Shown here in pieces: positions 43,625 through 52,520 of a stretch of DNA of 64,000 nt. Numbering within the stretch: the first letter of the stretch is position 1; each line of letters opens with the position of its first letter. The DNA comes from Allohahella sp002354735 (lineage in GTDB: Bacteria; Pseudomonadota; Gammaproteobacteria; Pseudomonadales; Oleiphilaceae), in NCBI RefSeq assembly GCF_047946665.1, contig NZ_CP172312.1, forward strand, positions 434,001 through 498,000, in the 5' to 3' direction. Both the position numbers and the translations under genes were made by a program. The notes under the pieces were generated by a model that saw nothing but the letters and a program-made list of their open reading frames with translations, did no database searches and was not told the origin of the DNA.

Positions 43625-44250
43625 GGGGCGGAATGACTTTTAAGGGTTGCCTGGTTGGCACGGGCAAAGCGCAGTGCGTCGTCTATCGCAGATTTTACAG
43701 CCGAGGCACTTATTGTCGCGCCACTGAGCGCATCCGCACCGGCTACGGTGTGCTGCCCGCGAAACTGTGCAAGCCATTGACTTTTGTCAGCTTCGATCCG
43801 GTCGCCAATCCCCGGAGTTTCCCGATGGCGGGTGATTTCAACGGACACAATCGTTGGTTCCTGCTGTTCACCCACCAGCTGCACTCCGGTAATAACCTCG
43901 ATACGGCCATTGTAGCCACGGCTACTGCTGCTGGGTATGGCAAAGACTGCTGAAGCGCTTTTCTGGGCTGCCATGTAAATCGCCTGATCAGCCTGGACGA
44001 GCTCAGCGTCTGACCAACACGCCGGACACTCAGAGGGTGCCGGTAATTCGATGATGGCCTCTGAAGCCACCAGCGCAGTGGCGGACCCCGGTGGCTGCAA
44101 CACCGCCGAGAGTCTGTGCTGAAACCAGCGCGCTTCGGCCGCTTCTATCGGTGCTCGTGTAAGAAGGTAGACGGCTGTGACCAGTGCGGCTGAAACGGCC
44201 GCAAACAGGCCGAGTGTGTGGGCAGGAGACTGCTGAAACTGGATGCTCAC
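43621..44250 (-). CDS. rsxG: Electron transport complex subunit RsxG/RnfG
   Basis: Periplasmic subunit (209 residues) anchored by one N-terminal membrane helix (about 13-30). The site of covalent FMN attachment is the Thr in DALSGATISASAV near residue 180. The ETPGIGDRIE motif precedes it. The region between (about 70-100) is longer and more polar than in E. coli. It overlaps rsxD and rsxE by four bases each. Confidence 0.95.
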   Translation of the reverse strand: MSIQFQQSPAHTLGLFAAVSAALVTAVYLLTRAPIEAAEARWFQHRLSAVLQPPGSATALVASEAIIELPAPSECPACWSDAELVQADQAIYMAAQKSASAVFAIPSSSSRGYNGRIEVITGVQLVGEQQEPTIVSVEITRHRETPGIGDRIEADKSQWLAQFRGQHTVAGADALSGATISASAVKSAIDDALRFARANQATLKSHSAP

Positions 44251-45299
44251 GCCTTGATGCCCCTATTGGCCTTTTGATGGCCATACACCCTCGGGCGGGT
44301 GTAGTAGTCCAGTAGAGGCACACACAGATTCATGAATAATACGGCAAAAGCCACGCCTTCCGGCCAGGCACTGTAATTGCGTATAAGCGCAAGCAGAACG
44401 CCGATGCCTGCACCGAACACCAGCTGACCCTGCCGGCTGGTAGCAGCAGTCACTGGATCAGTCGCGATGAAGAAGGCGCCGAGCATTATCGCGCCGGAGC
44501 TCAGCTGAAACAGGAGAAAGGTCAGCCTGGAACCACTCTCTGAGCCGGCAAGTAGCGTGCACAGGCTGAAAGTGGCCAGCATACCAAGCGGAATCTGCCA
44601 TCGAATGATTCTTCGCGCCAGTAGAATCAGGCCACCAAACAGAAAGCCAAGATTGATCATTTGCCAGGCAAAAGCCCCTGGTTCGACAAGTCGGGTTGTC
44701 CCAGCGGACGCCGCTATCACCAGCGCCTGTCTGTACTGATCGAGAGGCGTCGCAGAAGATATGGCATCGATAAGCACTTGCCCATGTTCGCCAACAAGCG
44801 TGACAGTCGCATCCGTCGCCGCATCCGGCCAACCCTGAGTCAGTTGCAATGGGAATGAGACGAGGACCAGAGCGTATCCGGTCATGGCGGGATTGAAAAT
44901 ATTCTGCCCGAGCCCGCCATAGACGTGCTTGCCGAGTCCGAGCCCCAGAATGCCCGCCAGGGCTGCCAGCCACCATGGCGCCAGCGGCGGAAAACACAAA
45001 CCGATGAGCCAGCCAGCCAGCAGGGCAGAGCCATCCTGTAGATGACGCCAGACAGATCTTCCCCTGAGCGCTGCCGCCATGCTTTCTGCGGCAATCGCAC
45101 CAAAGCTGGCTGCACCGATCTGCAGTAGCACGCCCGCACCAAAAAACCAGAGCATCGCCGTAAGGCCAGGCAGGGTGCAGATCAGTACGGTCAACATGAC
45201 CATCCGTGCACTGGCAGGTCGTGCAGGCACAGCTGTGGATCTGCCGATAGACAGTAAGCGGCGGATCCAGTTCAGGCTTGAAGGTTGCTTTTGGCTCAT
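44247..45299 (-). CDS. rsxD: Electron transport complex subunit RsxD/RnfD
   Basis: Integral membrane subunit (350 residues, about nine membrane segments) with covalent FMN on the Thr in ISSATPLDQYR. GLGQNIFNPAMTGYALVLVSFP and SSGAIMLGAFFIATDPVTAATS are family hallmarks. It is the first rsx gene of this cluster: rsxA, rsxB and rsxC, normally upstream, are not here. A 65-codon ORF and then a gene on the opposite strand occupy that place. Confidence 0.95.
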   Translation of the reverse strand: MSQKQPSSLNWIRRLLSIGRSTAVPARPASARMVMLTVLICTLPGLTAMLWFFGAGVLLQIGAASFGAIAAESMAAALRGRSVWRHLQDGSALLAGWLIGLCFPPLAPWWLAALAGILGLGLGKHVYGGLGQNIFNPAMTGYALVLVSFPLQLTQGWPDAATDATVTLVGEHGQVLIDAISSATPLDQYRQALVIAASAGTTRLVEPGAFAWQMINLGFLFGGLILLARRIIRWQIPLGMLATFSLCTLLAGSESGSRLTFLLFQLSSGAIMLGAFFIATDPVTAATSRQGQLVFGAGIGVLLALIRNYSAWPEGVAFAVLFMNLCVPLLDYYTRPRVYGHQKANRGIKA

Positions 45300-45309
45300 C
45301 GCCGCAAGG

Positions 45310-45507
45310 CTATTTTATCGGCTGGACCAGTACAAGGTGCATCGCCGTTCCAGCGAAGATTTTATCCAGCATTGTGGTCAGGTCATCGATATGGCTGCTG
45401 GTAATTCGAAAGCGGAAGCGGGTACCCCGGCTGGTGATTGCATTGATTCGATACATACGCAGATCCTCGACAGACAATGGAACCGGAGTCGTCCTCAAGT
45501 TGGACAT
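45310..45507 (-). CDS. Small conserved-looking protein upstream of rsxD
   Basis: 65 residues, ending 10 bases before rsxD on the same strand. I do not recognise the family. The sequence looks protein-like: a basic strand (SRGTRFRFRIT) is followed by an amphipathic helix (HIDDLTTMLDKIFAG) and a hydrophobic strand (AMHLVLVQPI). Codon use resembles the neighbours. The ribosome binding site is weak. It may be the first gene of the rsxDGE-nth operon. Confidence 0.5.
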   Translation of the reverse strand: MSNLRTTPVPLSVEDLRMYRINAITSRGTRFRFRITSSHIDDLTTMLDKIFAGTAMHLVLVQPIK

Positions 45508-45577
45508 TTCCGATCGACGAGCCTAGTCTAGGCGATAGAAACGACAAATAATGTCGTCAACTGGATGAACTTACAGT

Positions 45578-46702
45578 ATGCAGACCTTTGTAAGGCGTTT
45601 GGCCATTCTCGACTATCTGCGCAGAACTACGGTACCGCGCTCTACGGAAGCGATACTCGCTCATCTGCAGGATCAGGGTTATCTGGAAGAGTCGGATGAG
45701 CAGCGGCGAAACAGCCAGCTTCGAGTAGTACAGCGCGACTTGAAATTCCTGCTGGGCGACGACCCCGGTTTTTTCGATGCTGACCCTGCTGAAGCCGACG
45801 ATGAGCTTGAGGAGCCGCTCAATCCCTTTGGCCTGCGAAGTGTTCCGGCTGCGGGCAAGGGCAGGGCCTGGATGCTCGACCCGCTAGACCGACAGCGTTT
45901 TGATTTCGAGAAAATGCCGGGCTATCTGGCTGTTGCATTTGCAATGACGGCTAAACACCTGTCAAACCTCCTGCCTCAGAGCACACTGAACGAAATGACC
46001 GCCTTTTTCGCTGAAGCAGAGCGTGTGTTGCAGCGTTCAGAGCGAAAGTTGGCGCCGCAGCACTACCTTCGACTGCGTGATTCGATCGAGTTCTACCAGC
46101 GGGGCCAGTCATTGGAGTCACCCGATTTCGACATGCGCTGGCTGGATACCATCTATCAGGCGATCATCAGAGCTCAGCAGATCGAGCTCGTGTACAGCGT
46201 CTCAGCTTCAAATGGCAGCACCACGAAAACTTATCGTCTCAGCCCCTTGGGGGTCGTGCTCATGCTGCCGAAGCTGTATCTTGTATCGTTGAACGAAGCT
46301 GGTGAGTTCCGTCACTTTCTACTTCACAGGATCCGGCGCGTCGAGCTGCTTCGAGAGAATTTTGCGGATGAGGATTTCTCCCTGCAGGCATACCTCGATG
46401 CGGGACACATGGATGTTTTCATCGATGACAGCGATAGGGGTGACTACGACCTGGTTTTGGCCATAAAACGCCAGCAGGGTGACAAGCTGATCGAGGACCT
46501 GAGCGACTATCCCTTGAACGCAACACAATCAGTTACGCTTGAGTCTGCATCGGAAGCAATCGTTCGTGTACGAGTTCGTCGTACTATCCAGCTCAGAAAC
46601 TGGATTCTCTCCCTCGGAAGCCGCGCTACAGTCTTGCAGCCTGAGATCATCAGGCAGGATATTCGGTCAGTGCTGACTGCGAGTCTTCAGAATTATAACT
46701 AA
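45578..46702 (+). CDS. WYL-domain transcriptional regulator
   Basis: 374 residues. An N-terminal winged helix-turn-helix (about 1-60, with RRNSQLRVVQRDLKFLLG) is followed by a WYL domain (about 190-270: AIIRAQQIELVYSVSASNG, YRLSPLGVVLMLPKLYLVSLNEAGEFRHFLLHRIRRVELL) and a C-terminal WCX domain (about 300-374). WYL proteins bind ligands or nucleic acid and often respond to DNA damage or metabolites. It lies 8 bases before tamA in the same direction, so it is probably co-transcribed with tamA-tamB-rsmC. Confidence 0.88.
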   Translation: MQTFVRRLAILDYLRRTTVPRSTEAILAHLQDQGYLEESDEQRRNSQLRVVQRDLKFLLGDDPGFFDADPAEADDELEEPLNPFGLRSVPAAGKGRAWMLDPLDRQRFDFEKMPGYLAVAFAMTAKHLSNLLPQSTLNEMTAFFAEAERVLQRSERKLAPQHYLRLRDSIEFYQRGQSLESPDFDMRWLDTIYQAIIRAQQIELVYSVSASNGSTTKTYRLSPLGVVLMLPKLYLVSLNEAGEFRHFLLHRIRRVELLRENFADEDFSLQAYLDAGHMDVFIDDSDRGDYDLVLAIKRQQGDKLIEDLSDYPLNATQSVTLESASEAIVRVRVRRTIQLRNWILSLGSRATVLQPEIIRQDIRSVLTASLQNYN

Positions 46703-46710
46703 CGGTATCT

Positions 46711-48492
46711 ATGCATCATTATCCTGCGTTATCCGCATTTTTTCTGCTCGCGCTGCTCAGTGGTGCTGCTACAGCGATCGATTTGCCGTTCTTCGGCGAC
46801 AAGCATCCTGATTTCAAGATCAGGAGTGAGACACAACAGGATCTGGCTGACACCATTGCTGAGGATCTGGAGACCTATCGCAAGCAGAACCCGGCTTACG
46901 AATTCTACGAAACGCCGCAGCAGTACATGGATGCCGAGCGCGAGTTCATTCTCAAGTATCTGCGATCGCAGGGGTACTACGAAGGCAGCGTCGAGCCGGA
47001 ACTCGAGAACCCCGATGGCGACGATCGACGACTGATGTATGAGGTAGAGCCCGGCCCCTTGTATCGCATTCGCAAGCTTGAGCTGAAGTCACCTGACAGT
47101 ATCGACGTACCATCCCTTGCCGATCTCAAGCTGAAAAAGGGTGATGGTCTCGTGGCCGATCGCATACTCGATGCGAAGCGGAAGATAGAAGACTTCGTCT
47201 CCAGCAAGAACTGCCTCTATGAGGTGGACGTTGAGTACAAGGCCAGTATCTACCCGCCAGATCAGTTGGCCTTCATTACCTTCAAGGTGAAAAAAAGCCC
47301 GCAGGTGAAGGTGGGTGAGATCCGGCTGCAAGGGCTTGAGGAGGTCGATCCGGCATTTCTCGAGCAGGATCTCCCACTGGCTAGCGGCGAATGTTTCAAC
47401 CGCTCCAAGCTCAACGAAGCTCGCCTGGAGCTCCTGCGAACGAATCTGATTGCGCGGGTGGATCAGCAGCTGACACTGAATAGAGAGGCTGGCACGGTAG
47501 ACATTACGCTGGATTTGCAGGAGCGTAGCCACCGCACCATCAAGGCCGGTGGTGGCTACACCAGTGATGAGGGCGTCGGCGTCTCACTCGGCTGGGAGCA
47601 CAGGAACTTCTTCGGCGCCGGTCAGCTATTCCAGACGGAATTGACGGTTACAGAAGTCACGCAGGCGCTGACCTCGAAACTGACCCTGCCGAAGTTCTAC
47701 CGAAAAGATCAGAAGCTCGAAATCTCCGCGAGCGCCAGCCAGCGCGATCTCGAGGCTTTTCGGTCGAAATCGGTGGAGACCTCGGCCATTGTCACCCGGC
47801 AGATTAGCGAGAACAGGGCAGCAAGTGCAGGCCCCCGCTTCAGGCTCAGTGAAATCGATGATGAAGGTGAAACCGAGCAGTACGTACTGTTTTCCTTTCC
47901 GATGAGCCTGCGCCTCGACACCACCAGCGAAATTCTCGACCCGCGTGATGGTGCAACTTTGAACCTCGGTGTAGAGCCCTTCGTGGATCTGAAGGACACG
48001 GACACCCGTTTCATCAAGTCGAATGTCTCCGCCACGACCTATTTTACTGCGGAGACCTGGTCATTGAAGCCAACGCTGGCCTTGAAAGCCGGTGTCGGTT
48101 CCATCACAGGTGCCGGCATAGAATCAGTGCCTGCCGACGAGCGCTACTACGTCGGTGGAGGTGGGTCGGTCCGGGGTTATAAGTTTCAGTCCCTGGGGGA
48201 GCTCGACGAAGATGGTGATCCGGTCGGTGGGCTGTCTTTCATTGAAATGGCTACTGAAGGTCGCTTTCACATAGGGGAGAACCTTGGTTTCGTACTCTTT
48301 GTCGACGGCGGCCTGGCAATGCCGGACTCTGCCCCACGTTTCGATCAGAACCTCAAATATGGCGCTGGTTTTGGTTTGCGTTATTACACGTCCTTTGCAC
48401 CCTTTCGAGTCGACTTCGGTTTCCCACTGAGCCGTCGAGACGGCATCGATGACAGCTTTCAGCTGTATATCAGCATTGGGGAGGCGTACTGA
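46711..48492 (+). CDS. tamA: Outer-membrane translocation protein TamA
   Basis: Omp85-family barrel of the translocation and assembly module, partner of TamB. A signal peptide (cleavage near residue 22) is followed by three POTRA domains (about 30-280) and a 16-strand barrel with the family loop GGGGSVRGYKFQSLGE near residue 485. The C-terminus ends in an aromatic residue (EAY), as outer-membrane proteins do. The 593-residue length is near E. coli TamA (577). Its stop shares bases with the tamB start (TGATG). Confidence 0.95.
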   Translation: MHHYPALSAFFLLALLSGAATAIDLPFFGDKHPDFKIRSETQQDLADTIAEDLETYRKQNPAYEFYETPQQYMDAEREFILKYLRSQGYYEGSVEPELENPDGDDRRLMYEVEPGPLYRIRKLELKSPDSIDVPSLADLKLKKGDGLVADRILDAKRKIEDFVSSKNCLYEVDVEYKASIYPPDQLAFITFKVKKSPQVKVGEIRLQGLEEVDPAFLEQDLPLASGECFNRSKLNEARLELLRTNLIARVDQQLTLNREAGTVDITLDLQERSHRTIKAGGGYTSDEGVGVSLGWEHRNFFGAGQLFQTELTVTEVTQALTSKLTLPKFYRKDQKLEISASASQRDLEAFRSKSVETSAIVTRQISENRAASAGPRFRLSEIDDEGETEQYVLFSFPMSLRLDTTSEILDPRDGATLNLGVEPFVDLKDTDTRFIKSNVSATTYFTAETWSLKPTLALKAGVGSITGAGIESVPADERYYVGGGGSVRGYKFQSLGELDEDGDPVGGLSFIEMATEGRFHIGENLGFVLFVDGGLAMPDSAPRFDQNLKYGAGFGLRYYTSFAPFRVDFGFPLSRRDGIDDSFQLYISIGEAY

Positions 48493-51400
48493 TGTCAGCG
48501 TTGTCCCGAACCGGCAGCATACTGCTGCGCATTGGCCGATGGGTGCTGGGTGGGATTCTTGCCCTGCTCACCTTTGTCATCATCCTGCTGCTGGCCCTGG
48601 CGCTGGCGCTATCGCAGCCGGATAGTCGCGTCTGGTTGGCAGAAAGAGGCGCCGCGCTTGCGAATGATTATACAGACTGGCAGATCGAGTTAAGTGAAGT
48701 AGAGAGTCCCGGCTTGACCCATTGGATCATTGGCGATCTCAAAGTCAGTCGTGTAGATACTGGTGATGCTGACCAGGAAACGGCTGCCGCTGTTGCAGGG
48801 GATCCCACGGAGTACCAGCTTTTGACAGCCAGCAATTTCGAGCTCAACTTCCTCTGGAGCGAAGCGCTGGACGAGAAATATATTCTGGATGCGCTCGGCG
48901 CCAGCTCAGTCTGGGTAAACAGCAATGCTAAAGCGTGGGGCTCTCAGCCAGCCGAGGAGGCGGTGGTTGATGAAGAAGAGTCACCGGCCGATCTCGAAGT
49001 CCAGGTCAATCAGCTGATCGATCAGTTGTTCGAAGTCGATAGCGCTGGATTGCCCCACGTCGTGGTCAACAGACTTGCGATAGACCGCATTGAGTTCACG
49101 GATGATTTTCTGCAAGGTGGCGCGCTGAGTCCTGAGCAGCAGGCCGAAATTCCGCTGGTCTGGAAAATTACGGGCGAAGCCAGTTTACAGGAGGCTCGAG
49201 CCAAGCTCACAGTGCAGGCGCTTGGCGATGCCGACGAAGCTGAGTCAGCTGCAAGCGATGATCAAACCGGCTTGCCAGCACTCAGCGCAAAGCTCGAGGC
49301 AATTCCACAGGATTCGGGTCCGGCCATGAAGCAGCTGAGCCTGCAAACTTCGCAGATTCCACCGGCCTTGCTGAACCAGTGGCTGCCAGTGACGCTCACG
49401 CGTCAGCCTGAATTGCGACTCATCGCGAAGACTGCTGGGACTGATTATGAATCGCAGCGGATCGAGATCGAACCGCTTGAACTTAGAGTCGAGGACGGCG
49501 TCGTCGCCGCTTCAGGCATCGTGGGGCGGGAAAAGCTCACCTTCGATGCCGCCATCGAAGCGCTGCCACTTCAGCTTGTCCAACCCCTCCTCGACAAGCA
49601 GGCTACAGCTAGTTTGCCGCTTGATGAGCTGCATCCGCGACAGGTCACCGCCAATCTTGAAGGCAGTATGCCCTGGAGCGAACCGGCAGCTATCACCGCA
49701 GCAGGCGGGCTGAGCGTAGAAGCCACCTTCTTTAAGGCGTCGCTCGACCTGTCGAGTGAGCTGGGAATAGCAGGCGAGGCACTGAGCTTTTCCGAAACCA
49801 AACTCGACTGGGCTGATATTTCGCTGCGTACGGCAGGCAGGATCGACGCTGAAAAATTGGCGGTGCAGGTGGAGGCGCTGACGGTGCCCTTGAACAGCGC
49901 ACTGGCACTGGCCGATGCGCTCGAGTTGGATCTTCCCCAAATCAATGCGCTCATCGCCGAGCCCGAAATCCTGCGATGTAGCCAGAACCAGACAGCGACA
50001 GCCGCGGCCGGCGGCGCCGAGGCTGGATCCATTCAGGCACGGCGGGCGCGACTTGGTAATCTTGGCCGGCTTTCGGTCAAGCAACTGACTGCCGAAGGCC
50101 CCTTTGCCACGCCCGTGGTCGCGGGTGACCTGGCGCTCAGCGTTTGTCCAGAGGGACGTCCAGCTGAGCTCACGGCGAGCGTCAAGGCGAATCTCAGTGA
50201 GGCACAGCGGATTGAGATAGTGAAAAGTCAACTGACTTATCGTGGGTCTGAGTCCGCTGTTTCAGGGTGGGTTGGGCTTCGTGACGGCACGCTCAAACTC
50301 AAGGCCAGCGTCAATGACTTCGAGCTCGACATAGTCAGGCCTTTCCTGCCTGAAGCTACCGCGGATCAGCTTGCCAGCCTCTCTGCCACAGTCGACCTCG
50401 ATGCCGAAGCCAGTGGCCGGATGACTGACCCGGCCTTCGACGTCGATCTTGACGTTGTAGGCTTGTATGACGCCTTGACTTACAGCATTGCGCTTGATGC
50501 GAGGCGTCGTGACGACCTCGTGACGATATCGGGTCTTACGCTGAAGGCGAGCCCGGGACTTGGCGCCGCGAGCCGGCTTGAGGATGATGAGGACGATACG
50601 GACGAAGCTGCCGAAGGGCCCCAGGTGCTGCCGGCGATGCCCACCGAAGCGGTCGTAGCCCTGCGGGGGAGCCTGCAGGCCGATCTTGATGCATTGAGAG
50701 AGCGCGGGCAGATTCAGGGGCTGAAGACCGATCTCAAGCTCGATGTCAGCGATATCGATCTACGCCTGCTTACATTGGCAGGCCTGGAGCTGCCACCGGA
50801 GGCCAGTGGCATACTTGACGGCGGCCTGACTCTGGACCTGCAACCGGACCTGCTGCAGACCGGCGGCCGTTTCACCTTTGTCCAGCCCGCCCCGGAACTT
50901 GATGTGCTGCTTGAGGCGCGCAAAAAGCTCCGGACCAATCGTAACGCCGATCTTGCGCTGGCTGAGCCGGCGAAGGCGCAGATTGAAGCGGTTTGGACTA
51001 CAACCAAAGAGCGCCTGAAGCTCGAGCTTGATTTCATATCCGAAGCACTGCAGAAGCTGCAGCAGGCCGATGCAAGAACCGATATCAAAAAGCCCCTTGA
51101 GCTCACTGTTGCGGCTGATCTGTCGCCTTATCGCAAGCGCCTGTACAAGATCCTGTCTTCCAGTGCTGGGTCCGCACCGTCCGCACCGTGGCCAATCGAT
51201 GCGACCATCAAGGGTACGAGCCAGCTCGACTTCGTGAATGTATTTCTGAACGATCCGCTGCAAACGATTCGCGGCGATCTTCAGCTGGACCTTGATGTGC
51301 AGGGGAACACGGATGACCCTCGTGCCAAGGGCTTCCTGGCATTGAAGGATGGCTTTTACGAAAACAAGACTCTGGGAACGGAGCTCAGCAAGATCGACAC

Positions 51401-52520
51401 TCGACTTGGGCTCGACGGGAGCCGCCTCAGCATCGAAGAAGGCACCATTGAAGTAGCAGAAGATGGCCGTATCCAGCTCGACGGTCAGGCAGACTGGGCT
51501 GCGATGACGCTCGACGTCAAGGCGGATCTTAAAGACGCTAATCTGCTACGCCAGCCAGGTCTGAGCGCTACGATTTCCGGTGATCTGTCGGCCAAGGGCG
51601 ATGCGGAAGAGGTGGCCGTCACCGGCCGACTTGAAGCAAAGCCCATGAAGATACTGCTGGATAACGCACTCAAGTCGTCCATACCGACCATCGACGTGAC
51701 GGTGGTGGACAATCTGCCATCGAAGCGCCAGGCCGGTAAGCCGTCGTCAGGTGGTATCGCAGGCACAACACAGCCTCCTGTCGAGGAGTCGGAGGCCGGT
51801 GCCATGCCTGTCATTCCGCTGGATGTCATCATCAATGCACCGCAACAGGTCTTCCTCAAGGGACGCGGTCTCGATGCCGAGCTGCAGGGCAAGATCAGGG
51901 TCGTCGGTACGGCCAGTAATCCCATTTACTCCGGTGAGCTGGGCATCAAGCGTGGACACATGGACCTGTTCAACAAGCGGTTCGAGCTGGCTCGCGGGCA
52001 GGTCTCTTTCGCCAACGATGCCGTCGCGCTGGTCATCACGGGTGAGTATTCCGACGATACCTATACCTATCAGGCACAGGTTTCAGGAACCACTGCGGAC
52101 CTCAAGATTGAACTGAGCTCGGTGCCAACGTTGCCTCAGGATGAAATCATTTCGCGCATACTTTTCGGTAAGTCGATACAGAGTATTACCCCAATTCAGG
52201 CGGTGCAGCTGGCTTCGGCGGTCAGGTCACTGCAGGGCGGCGGCGGTGGCTTCGATCCGCTCGGCAGCGCGCAGCAGCTGCTCGGGGTGGATTCACTGAC
52301 GGTGGGCACGCAGGAGACTGACGAAGGCAAAGGTGTAAATGTCGGCGTGGGCAAGTACATCAGTGATAAAGTGTACCTTGAACTGGAGCGCACGCCAGAG
52401 GTCAATCAGCCTTGGAAGGGCAGCGTTGAAATCGAACTCAGACCCAACATCAGCCTTGAGACCTCTACTGGCAAGACTGGCTTCGGCGGCGTTGAGCTGA
52501 AATGGAAAAAGGATTACTGA
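48492..52520 (+). CDS. tamB: Translocation and assembly module protein TamB
   Basis: 1342-residue AsmA-like inner-membrane protein that spans the periplasm, known for autotransporter assembly and phospholipid transport with TamA. One membrane anchor (about residues 14-38) leads into a long beta-rich, hydrophobic-groove repeat region. The C-terminal DUF490/TamB domain (about 1000-1342) contains GELGIKRGHMDLFNKRFELARGQVSF and PQDEIISRILFGKS. Acidic low-complexity patches occur (around residues 155-165 and 695-710). It starts inside the tamA stop, and rsmC begins inside its last codons. Confidence 0.95.
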   Translation: MSALSRTGSILLRIGRWVLGGILALLTFVIILLLALALALSQPDSRVWLAERGAALANDYTDWQIELSEVESPGLTHWIIGDLKVSRVDTGDADQETAAAVAGDPTEYQLLTASNFELNFLWSEALDEKYILDALGASSVWVNSNAKAWGSQPAEEAVVDEEESPADLEVQVNQLIDQLFEVDSAGLPHVVVNRLAIDRIEFTDDFLQGGALSPEQQAEIPLVWKITGEASLQEARAKLTVQALGDADEAESAASDDQTGLPALSAKLEAIPQDSGPAMKQLSLQTSQIPPALLNQWLPVTLTRQPELRLIAKTAGTDYESQRIEIEPLELRVEDGVVAASGIVGREKLTFDAAIEALPLQLVQPLLDKQATASLPLDELHPRQVTANLEGSMPWSEPAAITAAGGLSVEATFFKASLDLSSELGIAGEALSFSETKLDWADISLRTAGRIDAEKLAVQVEALTVPLNSALALADALELDLPQINALIAEPEILRCSQNQTATAAAGGAEAGSIQARRARLGNLGRLSVKQLTAEGPFATPVVAGDLALSVCPEGRPAELTASVKANLSEAQRIEIVKSQLTYRGSESAVSGWVGLRDGTLKLKASVNDFELDIVRPFLPEATADQLASLSATVDLDAEASGRMTDPAFDVDLDVVGLYDALTYSIALDARRRDDLVTISGLTLKASPGLGAASRLEDDEDDTDEAAEGPQVLPAMPTEAVVALRGSLQADLDALRERGQIQGLKTDLKLDVSDIDLRLLTLAGLELPPEASGILDGGLTLDLQPDLLQTGGRFTFVQPAPELDVLLEARKKLRTNRNADLALAEPAKAQIEAVWTTTKERLKLELDFISEALQKLQQADARTDIKKPLELTVAADLSPYRKRLYKILSSSAGSAPSAPWPIDATIKGTSQLDFVNVFLNDPLQTIRGDLQLDLDVQGNTDDPRAKGFLALKDGFYENKTLGTELSKIDTRLGLDGSRLSIEEGTIEVAEDGRIQLDGQADWAAMTLDVKADLKDANLLRQPGLSATISGDLSAKGDAEEVAVTGRLEAKPMKILLDNALKSSIPTIDVTVVDNLPSKRQAGKPSSGGIAGTTQPPVEESEAGAMPVIPLDVIINAPQQVFLKGRGLDAELQGKIRVVGTASNPIYSGELGIKRGHMDLFNKRFELARGQVSFANDAVALVITGEYSDDTYTYQAQVSGTTADLKIELSSVPTLPQDEIISRILFGKSIQSITPIQAVQLASAVRSLQGGGGGFDPLGSAQQLLGVDSLTVGTQETDEGKGVNVGVGKYISDKVYLELERTPEVNQPWKGSVEIELRPNISLETSTGKTGFGGVELKWKKDY

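Noticed and set aside
49512..50231. 239-codon minus-strand open frame inside tamB
   Set aside because: Antisense shadow within the long tamB gene; Arg/Ser-rich composition typical of non-coding frames.
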